A stretch of 28,966 nucleotides of DNA from Sperchopsis tessellata (Eukaryota > Arthropoda > Insecta > Coleoptera > Hydrophilidae). The notes under the pieces were generated by a model. It was not told the DNA's origin. It made no database searches and was given only the letters and a program-made list of their open reading frames with translations. Each line of letters starts with the position of its first letter. Position 1 is the stretch's first letter. The translations under genes were made by a program, and so were the position numbers. Location: positions 1-28,966 of the forward strand of contig JAWQRN010000486.1 in assembly GCA_033557685.1 (NCBI GenBank), given 5' to 3'. Below, piece by piece: positions 1-11,189 of the stretch.

Positions 1-260
1 TGGTCATTTTGTTAGCTCAGTGGCTAAGTACTAAGTACGCGGGGTCTCGAGTTCGAGACCCAGAGGAGGCCGGCTTTTTGTGATTAGGTAAAAGTATTTG
101 TGGTGCTCGTCTTCCGGGAGGAACGTACATCTTCGGGTCCCGTATATTGTAGGTAAATGAACCCCAATCCAGTTGGAACACTGGATGCGGAAAAATTACC
201 TGGCGTCGGTGATTCGCTATAACAACGGAAATAGGCCTAAATTAAATAAACAAACAAAGA
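1..260 (+). mobile_element. tRNA-derived SINE, copy 1 (5' end at or beyond window edge)
   Basis: The head carries an RNA polymerase III internal promoter. An A box TAGCTCAGTGG (13-23) matches the consensus fully, and a B box-like AGTTCGAGACC lies at 50-60, at tRNA-like spacing. A non-tRNA body follows and ends in an A-rich AAATAAACAAACAAA-type tail near 245-260. The body matches a second, inverted copy at 20693-21003: both share GGCCGGC/GGTCGGC followed by TTTTTGTGATTAGG, a GTGCTCGTCTT block, a CACTGGATGCGGAAAA block and CCTGGCGTCG. This copy lacks two short blocks present in the other, just before the CCAGT block and just before CCTGGCGTCG. SINEs are non-autonomous and use LINE machinery. 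The window begins too close to the head to look for the 5' target-site duplication. Confidence 0.85.
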
Positions 261-367
261 AAATATATTATATACATATCAGTCTATACGTAGCACTTTT
301 TAAAGCTGGTAGGCACCTACACCTAACACGTTTCAGAGCTACATAGCATTCTACAATTTGCACTTTG

Positions 368-407
368 ACTTGATAATGTCCTCTGCAACCGGAGACGAAA
401 CGTCGGC
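368..407 (+). ncRNA. Hammerhead-like ribozyme motif 1 (degenerate, retroelement-derived)
   Basis: A CTTGATAATG block is followed by an imperfect stem II (GTCCTC with GGAGAC, 378-383 and 391-396). Then come GAAA (397-400), a two-base stem III CG and TC. This is the layout of the minimal type-I hammerhead ribozymes reported in Penelope-like elements. The invariant CUGANGA core is altered to CTTGATA, so catalysis is doubtful. The sequence TTTGCAC upstream and CACGGTT downstream are shared with the copy near 27.2 kb, so this is a dispersed repeat. An (AT)n tract follows within 60 bases. Confidence 0.5.
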
Positions 408-454
408 AAAAAGAAAAGCCAACACACGGTTATATTCCGCAAATTCTGAAGATA

Positions 455-458
<4 letters not shown>

Positions 459-502
<44 letters not shown>

Positions 503-519
503 TTATATATATGTATAGG
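459..519. repeat. (AT)n microsatellite
   Basis: A pure AT run of about 36 bases (459-494) continues as interrupted TATATTTATATATATGTATA. It lies directly 3' of hammerhead-like motif 1. The 160-codon open frame across it (358-840) reads the dinucleotide as a Tyr-Ile run and has no recognisable domain, so I do not call it a gene. Confidence 0.95.
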
Positions 520-2420
520 TACATACACATTTATTATGGTTTGGAAACTTTCAAGATTCTGCGAATTCATAGCCCCTCTACCTTCTTACGCTGGTCCCAA
601 CTGCTGATTTTACTTGGGTCAATCAAGCTTATGGAGAATGAGTGCAGTAGTTGTTGTGCCTGGTATTTTTCTTGTCAAACTATTAGTTGCTTTTGCCTAA
701 GGCATTTAAATTTGTCTGTGACAGTGATCTGGAATTGGTGTTTGAGAATTAATAACGACCAAAGAATTAGAAATCGAATCACCGTGATCAGTTTACCATC
801 TAATAGAATACGGAAAGAAAACAACGAAATACAAAGCTAATAAATGACTCACACAAGCCTTTTTCTGATTCTGATTTTATTTACTTTTACAATCTTCTAT
901 GTGTATTATAAATTACACATTACTTTTCAAGATTATTTACTGACACCATACTATAGTTACAAGCTACATCTTTTTATCTAATTTTTTGTCTTTTTTTTGA
1001 GGAAAACGTAATTTAACTACTGATGATTTGTGATCAGTTATCAACTATATCGTATATGTAACCTATATTGTATATATAAATCTAGTATACTGTTTGGAAT
1101 TTGTGTTTTAAAATTAGTTTTGGTACGTTATCATGTAGCTTATGAAGGTATCATAATGCCACTTTGTATATAAAAAATTAAATATAATTGATGGTATGTG
1201 ATACCATTCACGATTCAAACATCTTCAATGAAACAAATAAAGTTTCATTTATTACGAACATTTTGAATGCTAAAAAATGCTAATTTTTAATAGAAACATT
1301 GGAGGAAATTTCACATTATGTTTACATTATCCTATATGGAAACTAAGTTTTCTTATTTTAGTTTTTAATGTATGTACAATGCTAAAGAATTTCAGTTACG
1401 TACTAGCTGGTCTATTTTTAGTCATTAATACTTCTTACAATTTCATTTATAAATAATGTCAGGCGGAAATATCTAGACTATGTTAAACGATCCATCGACG
1501 GCAGGCAATGAGACATGGTAAAAAAATCAAATGTAAAAAAATGTAACTTGTAGGAAATAAAATATAAAATTTCCGGCTTTAGCGCAAATGTGGAAATAAC
1601 GAGGCCATGTACACTAGGGTCGTTACTGTTATTAAACGCAGTCTGCGGAATCCGAAATATTTTTACGAAACCTCGTGGAGAGAACGATCTCGCAAACTGT
1701 AATAAAACTATGTTTTACAGAAGTTTAAGTTTAATGTCGCCATAATTCTACATTCTTAATTATCTGTATTTATTTTCAGATTACCACTTCAAAAAAGAAA
1801 AGTCGCTCGGCATACCGTTTTGTAACAACCGTTAACGTTCTTGTCATAATATTTTCTATTAAATACATTTTATAAATATATATTTATACATTAATGAAAT
1901 GCTTTCTTTGGCGAGTGGCGAGAATGCATTTTATGATTATTGCATTTTGGTGTAAGAAAACTATTAGTGGATTATTAACTTACACAATACGTAAAACATC
2001 AACTTAAATAATTTATGCAATTTAGACAAGTTATACATTCACACATTCAACATCCATTAGATGTTGTAATGATGAGTTTTCAGACGTTTCATGAGGTATA
2101 GCAGGTGTGCAAAACTATTAGACATGGAAGACACATTCGGTGATTAAAAATTAATGTAAATTCCAAATAACAGATTTTCTTCAATACAAATGAAAATAAC
2201 GAATTAATACCTACTTCTAATAAAAGAGAAAACATTTTAATTTGGACCAACATATGGCAACTTTCAAATATTTGTGGAGGGAATAACTCTTTAATTGTCA
2301 GAACTAATAGATATATAATAACAAAGTAAATTTGGTATTATTCTATAAACAGTTGGTGGGACTTGGCACATGCCATTTGTGCGAAACCAGGCTGGGTTGA
2401 CTTTATTGTAGGTGTAAATA
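520..2420. other. AT-rich stretch without recognisable genes
   Basis: I see no domain, transposon end or RNA gene here. A less AT-rich patch at about 1590-1850 contains a splice-acceptor-like TTTATTTTCAG ending at about 1779, followed by 100 bases without obvious coding character. This is too little to call an exon. Confidence 0.6.
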
Positions 2421-2801
2421 TACTGGGTGATTTATAAAGAACGCAATACACTCAAGAGGTGTTTCCTCAAGCGATTTCAAGGAAAAAAGTTTATAGAACT
2501 TATATCCTAAATGCTTTCATTCTTGAGATATTTTCTAAAATTTGATACATATATACTTTAAGATCGACTTCGCTACAGTATTTTTACTGAAAATTTTGTA
2601 CAGGTTGATATTTTTGGAGTGTTATACAGAATTTTCCAGCCCATTTTTGTGTGGTATTTAGCTGGTCTATAATTGGTTGTTTTAGATTTCTTAAAAAATA
2701 AAATCCAAAATCTCGAGAACTTAAACATTTAGAACTTGTTCAATGAATTGCTTGAAAAATCACTTTCCAAGTGTGTCATATTCATTATAAGTCATCCAGT
2801 A
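2421..2801. mobile_element. MITE with long imperfect terminal inverted repeats (Tc1/mariner type)
   Basis: The left end reads TACTGGGTGATTTATAA (from 2421). The reverse complement of the right end reads TACTGGATGACTTATAA (ending at 2801). The similarity continues inward for roughly 100 bases with gaps: both arms contain TCAAGCGATT/TCAAGCAATT, a GTTTATAGAACTT/GTTTAAGTTCT region, and CTTGAGATATTTT/CTCGAGATTTTGG. Removing the outer TA on each side leaves an element of about 377 bp (2423-2799) flanked by TA, the target duplication of Tc1/mariner elements. The two arms could fold into a large hairpin. No coding capacity is present, so it would depend on a transposase encoded elsewhere. Confidence 0.6.
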
Positions 2802-3007
2802 TTCTAACAGTGACAAATTTATAACCATTTTTTTGTTGGTAAAATATTTATAGAATCTGGTGGGTACTACTCCCTGTAGTTTATTTATTTTTCTGTGGAG
2901 GAACATGGATAAGAATATGAACTATGCTATTCTATTGGATAGTCTAGAACTCATGGTGTTGGAGCTTATAATTCTTAATGGTAAGAATATATACAAAAAG
3001 TAATTGC

Positions 3008-3245
3008 GCATATACAAACGGATCTGAGAAAGGTGGAAAGCTTCTAGGGCTACAAGAAATCTATACTTTTAAGAAAGCAACTAGTGAGCTGAAGGAAATG
3101 ATACCTACCAGGTAGGAAGTATCGATTGGCATCATCATCGATATGGAATTGAAAGCAGGTATGCTACAGTGCAAGGTGTGTCTGGATGCTAGCCCATGAG
3201 GGCATCAAAGATAATGATGAAGCGGATAGACGCGATGATGAGTTC
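3008..3245 (+). pseudogene. Possible RNase H-like fragment of a LINE
   Basis: Two frame-shifted pieces resemble the ends of a retroelement RNase H domain. AYTNGSEKGGK at 3008 resembles the usual YTDGS-x-GG opening, with the metal-binding Asp replaced by Asn. WMLAHEGIKDNDEADRR at about 3183 resembles the closing WVPGHxGIxGNExADxxA motif, in which His, Asn and Asp are conserved. The spacing is shorter than a full domain and the frames differ by one, so this would be a deleted, dead copy. The 60-codon frame that follows (3380-3562) shows nothing recognisable. LINEs of the I, R1 and LOA groups carry such a domain after the reverse transcriptase. The motifs are short, so this assignment is tentative. 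Confidence 0.45.
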
Positions 3246-3564
3246 TGTCCACTGACAAAATGCTAAAAGCCATGGTTATATAATATGATGAAGGTTCTGC
3301 ATAGAAGTCACTAGATTATGCTACATTGTTGTAAGAAAGCGAGAAGGTTTGTCGTTTGGCAGAAATAGGATAAGTTCAAGTGGCAGATGGCCAGTTATTA
3401 GATATGTATCTTAGTCAGCCAGCTGACACGTCACTAAGAGAATCGCTGCATAAAACGGGGATGATCCACATCCTGAAGGAAAACTGCTACAACTACCAGT
3501 CATATACTATTGATATACCGTCAAGAATGTGCTTCAGACTTATAAAAAAGTGCATTATCTAATT

Positions 3565-6300
3565 TATTTGGGGATGTTGCATGTAAGTTATATCCACTGC
3601 TGTTCGAAGGGTTTGAAAGTTTATGTATTTTAAGTGAGCAATTTTCAGCGGATAATATAGGTACTGGATTAATTACATCAATCAATGTTTTTCATATTTT
3701 ATAAATTTTAGGATCCGTAAGTTTTATAATTGAACTCAATCAATTTAAAGTAAATTGCAAACAATAATGCCAGATAAAAAGAAGTTTGAGTTTTTAAAAA
3801 AACTATTAAGATCACCCCAGCCCCAGTAAGAGAAATACGTGCGGCAAAAAATCAAGTGTGATAATTTAATTTCCGACAAAAATAAACCAAGAAATATAAT
3901 GAACTGGAAAGAGAACCATATATGGGATTATTCATGCTCATTCAATGTAAAAATTATGTACGTAAGTTCACTTGGAGTAACATATCTAGTACCTAGTTAT
4001 AAGAATATATACTTTATGCCGTGGTTAATTTCAAATTGATGTAGTCATGTTCTTGTATTATTTACAAGTCAATTTACCAAACTATAATTAAGGATATATA
4101 AGTGTATATAAATCAGTAAGGCCCATATCTAGGAGATAATGGATCTATCGATAAAAGTTTGAATTATTTTTATTCTATTCCTTTAAACCATTATTAAGAA
4201 TATATTCACCAAAAATTTCGATTTATTGCGTCCAAAATGAAGATGTAAATATAAAATAGGTTGCATATTATGTACAACAACTACGAATATATACATTTAC
4301 GTGTGTTAAGTTAGGCGCAATATGCTGAAAATTATTCACTCTAATACCATGACACTTCTTGCTTATTTGTGCGCTATTCGCTTTTATATTATTGGATTCA
4401 CTTGCTTTTAACACCACTTAGGCCTACTGGTTCTTTAAACGGAGAAAATTATGACTATAAATATGTATTCACGATTCCTCACCATCCATCAACCAGTGTT
4501 TCATTGGTTTAACGGAATAGCACTCAAGTAATATAACATTTTTTACCAACTAGTCTAAAAATTCCCACCTTCTGTAGAGGTTTGACCCACATTTTATGAC
4601 ATCTATTGAAATCACTATCTTTTTCTTACAGTATTTTCAGTATTTCTCTATTTTCTTGAGCTTTCTTATTATTTCAAATATTATTGGAACCTTTTTTGGA
4701 AAGTTTGGTAGCCAAATTTTAATTGTTAATGAATGCGTAATTTTATATGATGGGATTTATTTAGTAATTTCTGACATTTTTTCTGATAAGAAATTAACCA
4801 GTCTCTTAAAATGTAAATCATAAAATGTGTATCTACTATATTGTTGTTATTAAGCATAACCAGGAATCTGATGAATAGTCCTATATTAATGATATCGTCC
4901 GGTCTCATTCAGGCCCGTCATAAGAAATAATATACTGTTCCTACCACCGCAATAAAAATAGGAACGAAGGCAATGCACAACATGATTTACTCAATACGAG
5001 AGTGCCGGATGTCATATGGAATCCCTACAGAAGTCCTACACACATCATAGTAATCGCGTTTCAAGCTGCAGTCAAGTTCCTCGGTTAGATTTAATTAATA
5101 ATTTGTATAATTATATTATCATAGATGAAACGTATATCCTCTTAATATCTAGCGCATTATATCGGTCTAAATTACAATGATTTGAATTGATTTACCATGA
5201 AACTGTTGAAACTTAAATGAAATGTAAGCCTGTGCAATTTAAATTAATTCAGTAATGTTGGCACTGCTAATTACCGCTATAAAATAATGCCCGCCGCACA
5301 GATATATAATTCGCTAATAGTTTTAATTATAAAGAAACTAGTACGGTTTTATAGTGTATTTTATTGGTCGTTTCAAGTGTCTTAATGCCATTTTTATTCC
5401 CTAGTGTAAATTGCCACAAAGGTTTAGAAATGCAGCTTAGGATTTTGTCATTAAGGTTTACGATGATAAAGTTGTGCGTGGTATGCCATATACACCGCTT
5501 ATTAACTGCAATATTATCCACTACCACATGTTACTGTCCCGGGCTTTTATTATATCAATAAAATTATTTCTGCGTTTTCTGTTATATTTTTAAGAGATTG
5601 CACCGCGTGAGTCAACGTCCTTGTTATACTTCGTTGGGCTTACAACCGGTACAGTAAAAAGTTGTATGTCTGACTCTGAAATGAACATATAAAATTCATA
5701 ATTGCGCTGTGCGCAGTTAGCTTCGTATAGAAGAAAGTTGTTTTCTTAGCATTTAAGACTCGGCGCGTACGAGGGTTGCTTTCATAATAGTGGAAGAGAC
5801 GACATAAATTACTTATAGAAGAACTAGTTAGTGCATCATCCTGTTTTTCAATCATTGTGCTTATTGCGGACTCTTTCAGAAATGCAGTTTCCTTCGATAT
5901 GTGACTTCCATTACTTCAGTACTTAAGGCTTGTTAAAACATAAACTTACTTTAATTTATAACTAAATTTATGCCCACTCTATCAAAAATATACCAGTTTT
6001 TAGGCATAAAATGAAACTATGTGCATAGATGAGCAATTTACACTATGTTAAAATTAGTATGATCATATGGGAATCCTCTATTCATAACTAATAATATTTG
6101 TTTGAAATAGTTAAATCTTATTCATACTGTTCTATATTAGACGTTCAAAACAAATAAATTGTTCATGTAAAACAACTGTTTCTCCTAATATGCTACTTAC
6201 AGGTGAATACCACTACCATTGAGTATTCATTATTAACCTAAAATATAATGTCTGAGTTCTATTAATTTCTTCTTTGATAACGGAACACATTTTTGAGAAG
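3565..6300. other. AT-rich stretch without recognisable genes
   Basis: Only short random frames occur here. Two less AT-rich islands, about 4880-5090 and 5570-5860, may be old repeat remnants. The second contains TACGAGGGTTGC (from about 5768), which resembles some mariner terminal repeats, but I found no matching inverted partner. Confidence 0.6.
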
Positions 6301-6705
6301 TTTGTTATTTATTTTTATTTTATTTATTTTTTACAATTAGAAAGTAGTAAATGACGAGATATTGTTTAACAAATAATACAAAAAGATAAATAAATTCAAA
6401 TACAATACATTATTTAATTTAAATACCAGTACTAAAAATAGTTATTCAGAACAGATCCCAATTCCAAGATATTGGTTGAAAAAATGTCAACCCGATCCTG
6501 CAACGCGTGAAAACTTTTGCACATTTAAAACAGAGGAGATTCCATTAAAAGCTTTTATCTTGCCCGACCAAGGAAAAACGTACTATAACTTATTTTTGCC
6601 ACGCTAGGAACCAGAAAACAAACCAATGATACAAATTCAGGCTCATCAATAAGATAGTTGACGACTTTGAAGATAAATGTCACTTCTTCAGTACTACGAC
6701 GAGCG

Positions 6706-6721
6706 GAGAGAGAGAGAGAGA
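6706..6721. repeat. (GA)n microsatellite
   Basis: Eight GA dinucleotides lie in the 3' region of the LINE, just outside the open reverse-transcriptase frame. Confidence 0.9.
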
Positions 6722-6753
6722 TAGTACATATACGATGATTCTAGCAGAATATT

Positions 6754-7221
6754 TTATGGAAATCCCTGAGGGGGGTACAAATCAAGTCGATTGAAATACA
6801 AGTATATCAAAAATCGTATCTGAACAGACTCAATGAGATTTATGTATTGTTGCGTGAGATGGGACCAAATAACAGAACAATGTTCCAGCTTAGAACGAAT
6901 AAAGACGTAAAACAGTACGTTTAACGAAGTAGGGTCAATAAATTCACGGGCAGTTCTTATAACAAAACCCAGCAAACGAGGAGGAACTGACGATGACTCA
7001 ATAATGTGAAGATAGAAAGTAAGGCCTCCATCAAAAATAACACCAAGAACCTTCATATAATCAACTACATCCAAGGTAGTGCCATTATAATTAAGATTAA
7101 TGGGATTACGTTTACGAGTGAAACTCATAACTTTACATTTCTTGACATTAAGTAACACACGGTTGACATCACACCAATTCATAAGAGATTCCAAATCACC
7201 TTGCAGTTTGAGGTAATACAT
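6754..7221 (-). pseudogene. Reverse transcriptase thumb/C-terminal fragment (155 codons still open)
   Basis: This frame reads LQGDLESLMNWCDVNRVLLN, then KKCKVMSFTRKRNPI, VLGVIFDGGLTF, LLGFVIRTAREFIDP, and IRSKLEHCSVIWS ending in ESVQIRFLIYL. These blocks and their order are typical of the region just after the YADD/FADD motif in jockey- and CR1-like LINEs, where the usual text is DLxxLxxWCxxNxLxLNxxKC. The ATG at 7221 is accidental, because the homology runs on upstream in a shifted frame. The polypeptide would lack the catalytic palm and have no activity on its own. It is the best-preserved part of the 6.3-8.0 kb element. Confidence 0.8.
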
Positions 7222-8000
7222 AGAATCTCATCAGCAAAAATATCACATTTGTTGTGAATGAAATCAGTAATATCATTCAGAAAAATGATGAATAATAAAA
7301 GTCCCAGTACAGATCCCTGAGGGAAATAGCCAAGAATGAAGCCCTGGTGGTTAATAGATAACTGACGATTGGATAAATAACCAAAGAAGTGGAAAAACTA
7401 AATTAATTAAGATTTGAAAGGAGGATACAATGATCAATGCGATCAAAAGCCTTGACAAAGTCGGTAAAAATGACATAGATTAAGCAATGAAGATCTTTTA
7501 CGCAAAAAAAACCATGCTGGTAGATAGATATACGATTCCGAACCTATGGATAAACTAAGGAGTGAATAACGGATTCAAAGTCCTTCGCAAAGTTTGAAAG
7601 AATATAGGTCTGCAGTTTCTAAAATCACGTATATCACCTGTCTTATGAACAGGGATAATCCAGGAACGCTTCCAGACTCCAGGGGAGGAACCACGTCGTA
7701 AAGAAAGGTTAAAAATAATACATAATGTATATGAAAGAACAGCATGATAATCTGTCGATAGAAAACCCGGGATAAGGCCAGGCCCTGATGAAACCTTGGG
7801 TTAATACGTTTAATTGCCGAAGTTATAAGTGAGGACGATGAAAAATTCAAATCTATGAGAGGACCACTAATAGAGGATGGACGAAAAACACTAGAGAAAA
7901 ATAATGAGAAAGCTTTGACAATATTAGAGGAGTATCCAGCTCCCTACACTCACAATGCGTTGAAGAGGGCAAAGAACATCCTTTACTGTTATAATAAGAT

Positions 8001-8778
8001 TAGAAAATATTGTTTCAATAATCAGTCGTAATTCATATAAAGTGCTACTAACATGTTTCATTATTTATATTCCTAGTACCTACTTTTAGCAGATTATTTG
8101 GAATACCTGTACTGTTTTATTACACTATTTATGTAAATGATTTGAATAGTTAATAATTTGGAATTCTGTAATAGATTTACTTTTTTTATATTAAATCTAC
8201 TTAAATAAACGCATCAATAAACGATAAGGAATAAAGATTTTAAATTTTAACTTTTGTTTTTTATTACCAAAATTAATTTTCTCAAGAAGCATGTTTATTG
8301 CAATAGCACGTAGCCAGTTAGAAGAAAAAATAACACTACATGAACAGGATTTATTGCAATTGTTTTAGGTCTCTTATACCGAACTCGATGATTAAACATT
8401 ATTAAGAAAATTTCCTCTAATTGTTTTTAAAACAGAATAGCAATGAAAAATAATTTTGAAATTTTGATGTTTTTTTCTATTTATTTTCTTGTATGTGTCA
8501 TAAGGAGTTCTTAGAATTGAATCTTAATTTTGCATCAAGTATTAGCTAATTCCAAAATATACTTTCATTCTATTCACAACTAAAAAGTTTCCCATATGGT
8601 GGCACGTTCACCCTAAATGTAAAAATATTGTATATGGGATCAACTGGGCTCGAGAGATAATTGGTAGTGGAGTCGTCTTAAAATACATTTTATATAATGT
8701 TATTTATGTGCATTTCTATATATTAACCCCCATTTAACTTGTATGTGGTATATTTTACACATTTTTGAATACTCGTAT
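8001..8778. other. AT-rich stretch without recognisable genes
   Basis: I see no coding or structural signal. Confidence 0.6.
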
Positions 8779-9560
8779 TGTTACGAACTACGAATCGAGC
8801 GTGGAATAATAAAACCCACAATTTAACAGTGATTAATTAAAACAAAAATTTACTTTACACAAACAGTTTACAAGATAACACATATCTAAACACATCACAA
8901 TAATTGCATTCGACTAGTCGCTACAGATTTATACCTTCTAAACTATTCTAAGAAAATATTTTCTAAACTAAACTGTAAACAACTTAAGTTATTAAATAAA
9001 TATACCATAATTTCAAAATATGATAAAATATAATTCACCAAAAATCAAGAACTCTATAAATTTCTGGGTACTAAAAAAGAGTATCGAAATGGTTTACAAA
9101 ACAAGAACCGCGTGGTTAACCTTCTATTAACAAACCACGCGTGTGATTACCAAACGGTGGGTAGACTTCCTTTAATTCAACGCCAAACTAATTTCAATAA
9201 TTAACAAATTAGACCAACTCAATATTATAAATTAATTACTTTGCTCAGATTTTTAAACAATTTACATTTGGTAAATCAACCAAGTTATTGAATAAAAATA
9301 GCACAACTTGTAAGATAATTAGGCGAAATATTAAATGTATTATAAAATTTTAACATATTATGTAAACAGGATACATAAAATATAAACAGCGAATAAATTA
9401 AATCTTTAGAACTTATGCATTTCCTTCAAATTCATAACCTAATTACATGCATTGCCTTCGTATTTAAACCAAATATTTAACAAGAACATTTATCTGTTTT
9501 TAATACTATTTTAGTATATAGTAATTTCATTTCTAAACTAGCCACCCAGAATAACTATAT
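8779..9560 (-). other. Possible decayed LTR on the minus strand
   Basis: Read on the minus strand, the sequence approaching 8779 goes through TTAATTAATCACTGTTAAAT and TGGGTTTTATTATTCC and stops at TTCGTAACA. That is similar to the 3' end of some insect gypsy-type LTRs, which end in ACA. A 9-bp-arm hairpin (CGCGTGGTT, 9109-9117, with AACCACGCG, 9133-9141) lies inside. I could not find the other LTR terminus, a target duplication, a primer-binding site or coding sequence, so this is only a suggestion. Confidence 0.2.
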
Positions 9561-9859
9561 ATCTGAAGTAGACACGATTATGATAAAAAAAACACGTGAA
9601 TTTCGAGTTCGAGGAGGTATTTTTCAAACCTACTTTCGCATAATTATTTTCTTCAAGCTCCCAGCCACAAAGTTCTTTGTTATATTGCAATGGATCCCAC
9701 CTATTTTATTTCGGTTGGATCAGAGGATGACATGTTTAAATTTTTTTCTCAACAATCTGCTGAAAAGTTTAGAGAGAAGAATTAACTTCTATGGATAAAT
9801 CACTAGAACTCACCAATGATTCAAATTTGTTAAAAATTATTTATTTTAGTGATTATTCC

Positions 9860-10371
9860 ACCTTTTTCTCCAGACTTGCATCGGAAGAATGATACTCAAT
9901 TCCCCGAGAAGAACAATATGTGGGCTGGTATTCTAGGAGACGACATAATAGGGTCTATTTTTATAGAACAACACCTGATTGGGCAACTGTATTGTAAACT
10001 CTAAACTTAAAATCCACTTATCATTCACTCGTTGAAAAACCAAGTCGGTGAAGAAGGAACCATGATAATCGATAAAAAAAATTGTACTTTCAAGCTTCTC
10101 CTTATTATGTTCTCCCTATGATATAATGGCGAGATGAAATATTTACTAGGAAACAGATTAGAATAAGAGGAGTTCAAGAGTGTGGTCAGTAAGATCCCCG
10201 GATTTAAGGTCGCTTGATTTTTTCTCTGGGGTTATATAAATACGTAGTTTTCTAAATGCAAGCATGCAGGCATAGTACATGGGAAACAAGTAAACAATTA
10301 TGGTAATTATTTCAAAATACACATGCTATTATTTGCCAAATAGCAGAGGACAATATGAACATTTAAAAAAG
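9860..10371 (+). pseudogene. Tc1/mariner-superfamily transposase pseudogene
   Basis: A catalytic-domain remnant is readable across several frames. NMWAGILGDDIIG followed by IGQLYC (from about 9913) matches the NxWAGIxGDxIIGP...LNGxxY block after the first catalytic Asp. The second-Asp block FQxDGAPxHY survives only as FQASPYYV, with DG lost. RIRGVQEC followed by RSPDLRSLDFF (about 10160-10220) matches the RGGPxEWPPRSPDLTPLDFFLWG block, with a frameshift in the T-run. RGQYEHLKK (10345-10371) matches the usual GxFEHL C-terminus. The first Asp block and the DNA-binding N-terminus are missing, so the copy is dead. This family is very common in insect genomes. No terminal repeats were identified for it. 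Confidence 0.75.
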
Positions 10372-10522
10372 TAATTTTCTATTTAAGTGTAATTTTGTGT
10401 AGCTTATCAGAAATATACAAAATTTATGGTCTTTAATTCGATACATTACAGGGTAGGAGATGCCATGTAGCACTCTATCTCAACATCAAATTTAAGTTAT
10501 AATTACCACAGATGTTAGAATT

Positions 10523-10570
10523 GTTATGAAACTATGATGTGTATTGTCACAAAGAAGGCTTAGACTTACA
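10523..10570. repeat. Left arm of 32-bp perfect inverted repeat
   Basis: Positions 10523-10554 are the exact reverse complement of 11150-11181 (begins GTTATGAAACTATGATG). After a 6-base gap, another 10 bases (TAGACTTACA, 10561-10570) pair with 11140-11149. The arms enclose the conserved-family pseudogene. Confidence 0.95.
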
Positions 10571-10620
10571 TTTATTGTAAATTATATATATATATATAAA
10601 ATGATAAAGGAACACCATTA

Positions 10621-11149
10621 TTGTAAAAGAAAGGTCCTATTCAAGGACTTTTGGGTATCAGGAACATATTTCTTGAGGCACTAGCAATAGTCTGCAAGCA
10701 TGTTCACCTCCCAGTCACCCTGGTACCTCTTTTCCATCACTCGAATATCTCGATGAAAGCGCTCACCTTGCTCCTCGCTGTAAATCCACAGTTTTCAGAA
10801 AAGTAATCTAAATGTGAACTGACAAAATGGAACTTGGAAGCTCCACAAGTTCCTCCTCCTATGGTTGCCCAGAAAGTTCTTGTTAAGAATACCTGCCTTT
10901 AGTTTGGACTCACTGTCGCGTGGACACTTCTAATTTAGGAAAGTAAAAGCTCTATTTTCTTTGTTGAGTGCCTTGACAAAAATATTCATAAGACCAAGTT
11001 TTCTGAGGATCAACGAGAGCTTGTAAGAGGACATTGTACGAACCAGATTTCAAGCCGGGTCTTGTTTTCCGGAAACGTTTGACATAGTGCTTCTTGATTG
11101 CTCGACTATCCCACATGAATAGGAAACAGGAGAATTTGGTGTAAGTCTA
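10621..11149 (-). pseudogene. Decayed copy of a conserved high-copy arthropod protein family (function unknown to me)
   Basis: Minus-strand translation, switching frames, gives TKFSCFLFMWDSRAIKKHYV, then QALVDPQKT, KLGLMNIFVKALNKENRAF, KLKAGI, NFLGNHR, FSENCG and SEEQGERFHRDI followed by VMEKRYQGDWEVNMLADYC. I recognise this as a widespread insect family of uncharacterised proteins. Its members usually read CFLCxWDSRA...PLHIKLGLMKxFVKAL...NFLGN...HLDYFPENxGxxSEEQGERFHxDI...RYQGxWxxxMLADYCWxLKR. The region between KLKAGI and NFLGNHR is deleted, there are at least two frameshifts, and the Trp in YCW reads TAG. The copy number I recall suggests it travels on a mobile element, possibly as a transposase-like or accessory protein, but I cannot name the element. 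The perfect inverted repeat around it is notable. Confidence 0.7.
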
Positions 11150-11181
11150 CTTTGTGACAATACACATCATAGTTTCATAAC
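11140..11181. repeat. Right arm of 32-bp perfect inverted repeat
   Basis: This is the partner of 10523-10570. It sits immediately upstream, in the reading sense, of the WDSRA-containing part of the conserved-family pseudogene. Confidence 0.95.
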
Positions 11182-11189
11182 CGTTATCT

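Larger units (their letters stand above)
6305..8000 (-). mobile_element. Jockey/CR1-like non-LTR retrotransposon, 5'-truncated and frameshifted
   Basis: Read on the minus strand, order and content match a LINE reverse transcriptase. A fingers segment (WIIPVHKTGDIRDF, about 7620-7670) is followed by an ILSNFAKDFESVI segment, motif A FTDFVKAFDRIDH (about 7430-7475), PQGSVLG-type motif B sequence (about 7310) and motif C FADE (about 7225-7240). The conserved thumb comes next as an open frame at 6754-7221. The 3' untranslated region ends in an A-rich tail that appears on the plus strand as TTATTTATTTTTATTTTATT (6305-6330). Several frameshifts break the frame, and the second catalytic Asp of FADD reads Glu. 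There is no endonuclease or ORF1, as expected for a 5'-truncated insertion. The clade is uncertain. Confidence 0.8.

Noticed and set aside
1..60. Functional tRNA gene
   Set aside because: Promoter boxes are present but no cloverleaf or acceptor stem closes; the sequence continues as a SINE body found again at 20.7-21.0 kb.
358..840. 160-codon frame through the AT microsatellite
   Set aside because: Open only because the dinucleotide codes Tyr-Ile; no domain, and it overlaps a repeat motif.
1765..1850. Host exon after a TTTATTTTCAG acceptor-like site
   Set aside because: No donor site, no conserved peptide, and such strings are expected by chance in AT-rich DNA.
5768..5800. Mariner terminal repeat (TACGAGGGTTGC)
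   Set aside because: No inverted partner or TA-flanked end found nearby.
7575..7850. 91-codon minus-strand frame as a separate gene
   Set aside because: It runs through the LINE RT fingers in mixed frames; the real similarity switches frame within it.
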